A stretch of 31,435 nucleotides of DNA, taken from assembly GCA_001566295.1 (NCBI GenBank), contig KQ964306.1:1-31435 (forward strand), written 5' to 3'. Made by a program: the position numbers and the translations under genes. This DNA comes from Microdochium bolleyi. Lineage: Eukaryota > Ascomycota > Sordariomycetes > Xylariales > Microdochiaceae. The first letter of the stretch is position 1; the number at the start of each line of letters is the position of its first letter. Under the pieces are notes generated by a model. It had not been told where the DNA came from, did not search any database, and saw only the letters and a list, made by a program, of their open reading frames with translations. This document shows positions 30,708-31,435 of this stretch, in pieces.

Positions 30708-31435
30708 CTATTCGGAATCCTCTTCTCCAGAGGTAGACTCAACTTTCCGACAGGTACGCGCATTATGGCCGGGCTCGCCGCAGACGCCACAGCGCCGCGC
30801 ACGCGTTTCTGGCCTCCTCGTACGACCACTATTCCGAGTCGTTTCTGTAACTAACTGTACCGTCGCGTCCAATTGAGACTTCAAATCTTCTGCCTGGCCA
30901 ATTGTAAGGGACCCTCCTTTCTGTAACTGCTTTTTCTTCGTACGACGACGGCGGCTAAGGCGGTCATTTGCATCTCGAAGTTCGGCTAGATCGTGGCGTA
31001 TAAGCGTCTGCTCATGCACCATCATCGAGATTCCTTTGTTCAGCTGCCGTAAGCTTGCAATAATTGACGAAGGAGAGCTTCCTTGATGTCGTACGATACG
31101 ATTCTTAATGTATTCCGTCTGCGATTCAGCCTCAATTAGATTGTTCGGGGTCTTCGAGACCCAAGGAGGAGGTAGGCCAGCAGAGGACCCAGGGGGTGTT
31201 GGCGTACGAAGCTTCACATCTAGCTGTGAAATCACATAATTCGGGTCGTACGGTACTAGGCCTGTCGCTCTAAAGCCTGCCTGGATATTTGATTTGGTTA
31301 TTGCAGCGTTGTGCGCCTTATAAAAGGCTGGGAGGAAGTCCTCCTTCGAAACGTGGGTTACGTGCGCCCGCATTAGACCTTCGATTTCTTTACCGTACGC
31401 CCGTTTCAGAGGCCCAAAGCACCCGACATCGAGAG
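30708..31435 (-). mobile_element. Fot/pogo-like (DDE_1) transposase, C-terminal part, runs off the right edge
   Basis: The minus-strand frame is open from the window edge to a stop at 30708. It includes CFGPLKRAYGKEIEGL and FRATGLVPYDPNYVISQLDV, features of the end of the DDE_1 domain and tail in fungal pogo/Fot-like transposases. A basic stretch (RRRRTKKKQ) and a CCHC zinc knuckle (CGVCGEPGHNARTC) follow, with an acidic end. The catalytic residues would lie outside the window, so activity cannot be judged; what is visible has no stop or frameshift. The 3' flank holds the 17-bp direct repeats. Confidence 0.8.

Noticed and set aside
1..31435. CRISPR arrays, tRNA and rRNA genes
   Set aside because: The short tandem repeats here have no spacer structure, and I saw no cloverleaf or rRNA-like sequence on reading. 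A tRNA scan could still find something missed by eye.

Overview
The window looks like nuclear DNA of a filamentous ascomycete, most likely a sordariomycete. The evidence is the set of families present (white-collar photoreceptor, hybrid histidine kinase, Zn2Cys6 regulator, Pth11-like receptor, Fot/pogo-like and Tc1-like transposons) and many short GT-AG introns (mostly 50-230 nt) with CTAAC/CTGAC branch points. Most genes are spliced, so the models below were rebuilt by hand by matching donor, acceptor, branch point and phase. No database search or RNA evidence was available.

Layout. (1) Positions 1-11.6 kb form a GC-rich, gene-dense, apparently intact block. It holds a Zn2Cys6 transcription factor (minus, 3' end beyond or near the left edge), a White collar-1-type LOV/PAS/GATA blue-light regulator (minus), and a large GAF-HisKA-HATPase-receiver hybrid histidine kinase (plus). 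The last two are head-to-head over an 817-bp shared promoter. (2) From 11.6 kb to the right edge the DNA changes character: lower GC, wider gaps, transposon pieces and broken genes. In order these are a Pth11-like receptor pseudogene, a truncated Tc1-type transposase fused tail-to-tail with a truncated hypothetical gene, a small paralogous family around a SIM-plus-RING protein, a decayed F-box-like gene, an intact family-25-type glycosyltransferase, a kinase gene with an in-frame stop and a frameshift, a disrupted CorA-like membrane protein gene, and the C-terminal part of a Fot/pogo-like transposase running off the right edge.

How the parts may work together. The left block reads as a signalling unit: a light-sensing transcription factor and a two-component sensor kinase share one divergent promoter. 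In the right block the most interesting item is a putative SUMO-targeted ubiquitin ligase-like protein (two SUMO-interacting-type motifs plus a C-terminal C3HC4 RING that appears only after splicing). It has a paralog without the RING. A TATA-containing promoter/leader module occurs three times (18.1, 20.4 and 21.9 kb), each time upstream of a different coding sequence. Several right-hand genes carry one-base frameshifts, four of them at or near homopolymers, plus in-frame stops. This could be real pseudogenisation in an accessory compartment or partly assembly error, and the two should be separated before the genes are called dead.
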